Positions 4,629-6,148 of a DNA stretch of 6,148 bases are shown in pieces. The position numbers were made by a program, and so were the translations under genes. Numbering within the stretch: position 1 is the first letter of the stretch; the number at the start of each line of letters is the position of its first letter. The stretch comes from an uncultured Burkholderiales bacterium (GTDB lineage: Bacteria > Pseudomonadota > Gammaproteobacteria > Burkholderiales > Burkholderiaceae_C): positions 1-6,148 of the forward strand of contig CAIQIL010000430.1 in assembly GCA_903871865.1 (NCBI GenBank), written 5' to 3'. A model generated the notes under the pieces. That model saw nothing but the letters and a program-made list of their open reading frames with translations. It made no database searches and had not been told where the DNA came from.

Positions 4629-6148
4629 ATGACCGCGGAACCCTTCGCATCGCCTTCTCCGCCCGCCGCGCCCTCCGCGCCCGCCCCGATCCGCCACCGC
4701 GGGCCGAGGCCCAGCCGCCGCTATTGGCTGATGCTCCTCCCCTTGGGCATCAGCGTGATGGCCCTGGCCTTCACGGACTTCAACCTGCGCCGCCAGGAGG
4801 CGGCCGTGCTGGCGGCAGAGTTCGACACCCATGCCGGGAAGCTGAACGAGCGCCTGAGCGAGCGCATCCACACCCACGACGAGATCCTGCGCGGTGCCGC
4901 CGGCTTTTTCATGTCGTCCGGCCGGGTGACGCGCCAGGCGTGGCACAGCTACGTGTCCGCGTTGGGGCTGGAAGAGGGGCACGTCGGCATCCAGGGCCTG
5001 GGCTTTGCGCATCGCATCCCGCCCCAGCGCCTGCAGGGCCACGTCCAGGCGGTGCGGGCCGAGGGCTTCCCGGACTACGAGGTCACGCCATTCGGTGTGC
5101 GCGAGGACTACAGCGCCATCGTCTACCTGGAGCCCTTCTATGGCCGCAACTTGCGTGCCTTCGGCTTCGACATGCTGTCCGAGTCGGTGCGGCGCGAGGC
5201 CATGCTGCGTGCGCGCGACTCGGCCGACATCGCTTACAGCGGTCGGGTCAAGCTCAAGCAGGAAAGCGCGGTCGATGTGCAGGCGGGCGTGCTGGCCTAC
5301 CTGCCGGTGTACCGCCACGGAACGAAACCGCGCAGCGTGGCGCAGCGCCGCGCCGACCTGCTGGGCTGGGTCTATGCGCCCTTCCGCATGCGGGACATGG
5401 TGTCCACCGTGCTGCAAGACGAGCTCAAGACGGTGCGCGTGCGCGTGAGCGATGTGAGCGACCCAGGTGCGCAGGCCTTGCTGTTCGACAGCCACGAGGG
5501 CAACGCCGCGCCGCAAGCCCGTGGACCGATGGGCTTGACCGTGAGCCTGCCGCTGCAGGTCGGCGGACGCACTTGGCGCGTGCAGTACGAGCCCCTGGCC
5601 AGCTACCCCTTGCCCGACCGCCGCGTGTACCGCGGGTTGGCCATGGTGGGCGTGGCGCTGACCGGCGTGATGCTGTGCGCGCTGACCTGGGTGCTGCTGT
5701 TCACGCGCGAACGTGCCAACGCGATGGCGCACGACCTGGCGGCCACCATCTCGGAAGGCGAGGAGCGTTTCCGCCTGATGGTCGAGGGCGTCAAGGACTA
5801 CGCCATCCTGATGCTGGACGACCGCGGCACGGTCATGACCTGGAACGCCGGGGCAGCGCGCATCAAGGGCTGGCAGGCCGAGGACATCATCGGCCAGCAT
5901 TTCGGGCGTTTCTACACCGAGCAAGACCGCGAGGCCGGCGTGCCCGAGCAGGCGCTGGCCACGGCCCTGATCACCGGGCAGTACCGCGAGGAAGGCTGGC
6001 GCGTGCGCAAGAACGGCACGGTGTTCCGCGCCAGCGTGCTGATCACGGCCGTGCGCGACGCCCAGGGCCACGTCAAGGGCTTCGCCAAGGTCACGCGCGA
6101 CATCACCGCCCACCATGAGCAGGAAGAGCGCCTGCGCCTGGCCGCCAC
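4629..6148 (+). CDS. CHASE-PAS membrane sensor protein, N-terminal part (3' end outside window)
   Basis: The frame from the ATG at 4629 stays open to the window end, giving 506 full codons. A Pro/Ala-rich cytoplasmic tail (1-31) is followed by a membrane helix (about 33-49, WLMLLPLGISVMALAFT). An extracytoplasmic CHASE domain (about 70-310) shows VGIQGLGFAHRIP (119-131) and YEVTPFGVREDYSAIVYLEPF (from 150), then GFDMLSESVRREAMLRARDS and AGVLAYLPVY, which are hallmarks of that ligand-binding fold. A second helix lies at about 336-358. A cytoplasmic PAS domain (about 380-495) runs from ERFRLMVEGVKDYAILMLD through TWNAGAARIKGWQAEDIIGQHF to GFAKVTRDIT. The output domain is beyond the window; a histidine kinase or a GGDEF/EAL module are the usual partners, and I cannot choose between them. 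The CHASE ligand is unknown. The start has no Shine-Dalgarno. In-frame GTG (4575, 4605) and TTG (4599) codons upstream are alternatives, but they would only lengthen the tail. Confidence 0.93.
   Translation, partial: MTAEPFASPSPPAAPSAPAPIRHRGPRPSRRYWLMLLPLGISVMALAFTDFNLRRQEAAVLAAEFDTHAGKLNERLSERIHTHDEILRGAAGFFMSSGRVTRQAWHSYVSALGLEEGHVGIQGLGFAHRIPPQRLQGHVQAVRAEGFPDYEVTPFGVREDYSAIVYLEPFYGRNLRAFGFDMLSESVRREAMLRARDSADIAYSGRVKLKQESAVDVQAGVLAYLPVYRHGTKPRSVAQRRADLLGWVYAPFRMRDMVSTVLQDELKTVRVRVSDVSDPGAQALLFDSHEGNAAPQARGPMGLTVSLPLQVGGRTWRVQYEPLASYPLPDRRVYRGLAMVGVALTGVMLCALTWVLLFTRERANAMAHDLAATISEGEERFRLMVEGVKDYAILMLDDRGTVMTWNAGAARIKGWQAEDIIGQHFGRFYTEQDREAGVPEQALATALITGQYREEGWRVRKNGTVFRASVLITAVRDAQGHVKGFAKVTRDITAHHEQEERLRLAA

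Noticed and set aside
4170..6116. A 648-residue minus-strand open frame opposite the CHASE sensor
   Set aside because: It is rich in His, Arg, Gln and Ala without any recognisable domain, and it mirrors a frame that encodes clear CHASE and PAS domains. It is a GC-driven shadow.
4580..6118. A 512-residue plus-strand frame starting from a TTG just behind a perfect Shine-Dalgarno sequence
   Set aside because: Its translation is Arg/Ala/Gly/Pro-rich with no domain. The frame starting at 4629 on the same strand carries the CHASE and PAS domains. The Shine-Dalgarno itself is kept as a separate observation.

Overview
This is a high-GC bacterial window of ordinary chromosomal character. Codon use (strong G/C at third positions) and the protein types suggest a betaproteobacterium of the order Burkholderiales, probably a Comamonadaceae-like genus. 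That placement is inferred from the look of the proteins and was not tested by a search. I see no RNA gene, insertion sequence, CRISPR array, attachment site or phage signature.

Layout from left to right. (1) Positions 1-819, plus strand: the C-terminal part of pntB, the membrane and NADP(H)-binding beta subunit of the proton-translocating transhydrogenase. (2) 877-1461, plus: an uncharacterised 194-residue protein with a helical N-terminal domain, an Ala/Pro linker and a helical C-terminal domain. (3) 1478-2125, minus: an uncharacterised lipoprotein with a clear lipobox. (4) 2348-3238, plus: a PF10118-type 'predicted metal-dependent hydrolase' whose residues spell a ferritin-like di-iron pattern (E, ExxH, E, ExxH). 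(5) 3254-4306, minus: an AraC-family regulator of the type with an Arabinose_bd-like N-terminal domain. (6) 4629 to the window end, plus: the N-terminal part of a CHASE-PAS membrane sensor, probably a histidine kinase or a cyclic-di-GMP enzyme, whose output domain lies outside the window.

Genes 2/3 and 4/5 are convergent pairs with only 16 and 15 bp between them. Gene pairs 3/4 and 5/6 are divergent, with intergenic regions of 222 and about 322 bp that must hold their promoters. No multi-gene operon is evident, except that gene 2 could be read through from pntB across a 57-bp gap. The AraC regulator may control the neighbouring di-iron-like protein, but its own upstream region faces the CHASE sensor, so either link is only inference.

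I do not see a clear new multi-gene system. The points most worth a second look are the di-iron residue pattern in the so-called hydrolase, the two conserved-looking proteins of unknown function, and a perfect ribosome-binding sequence upstream of the CHASE sensor. That sequence has no properly placed start codon and can be masked by a hairpin.
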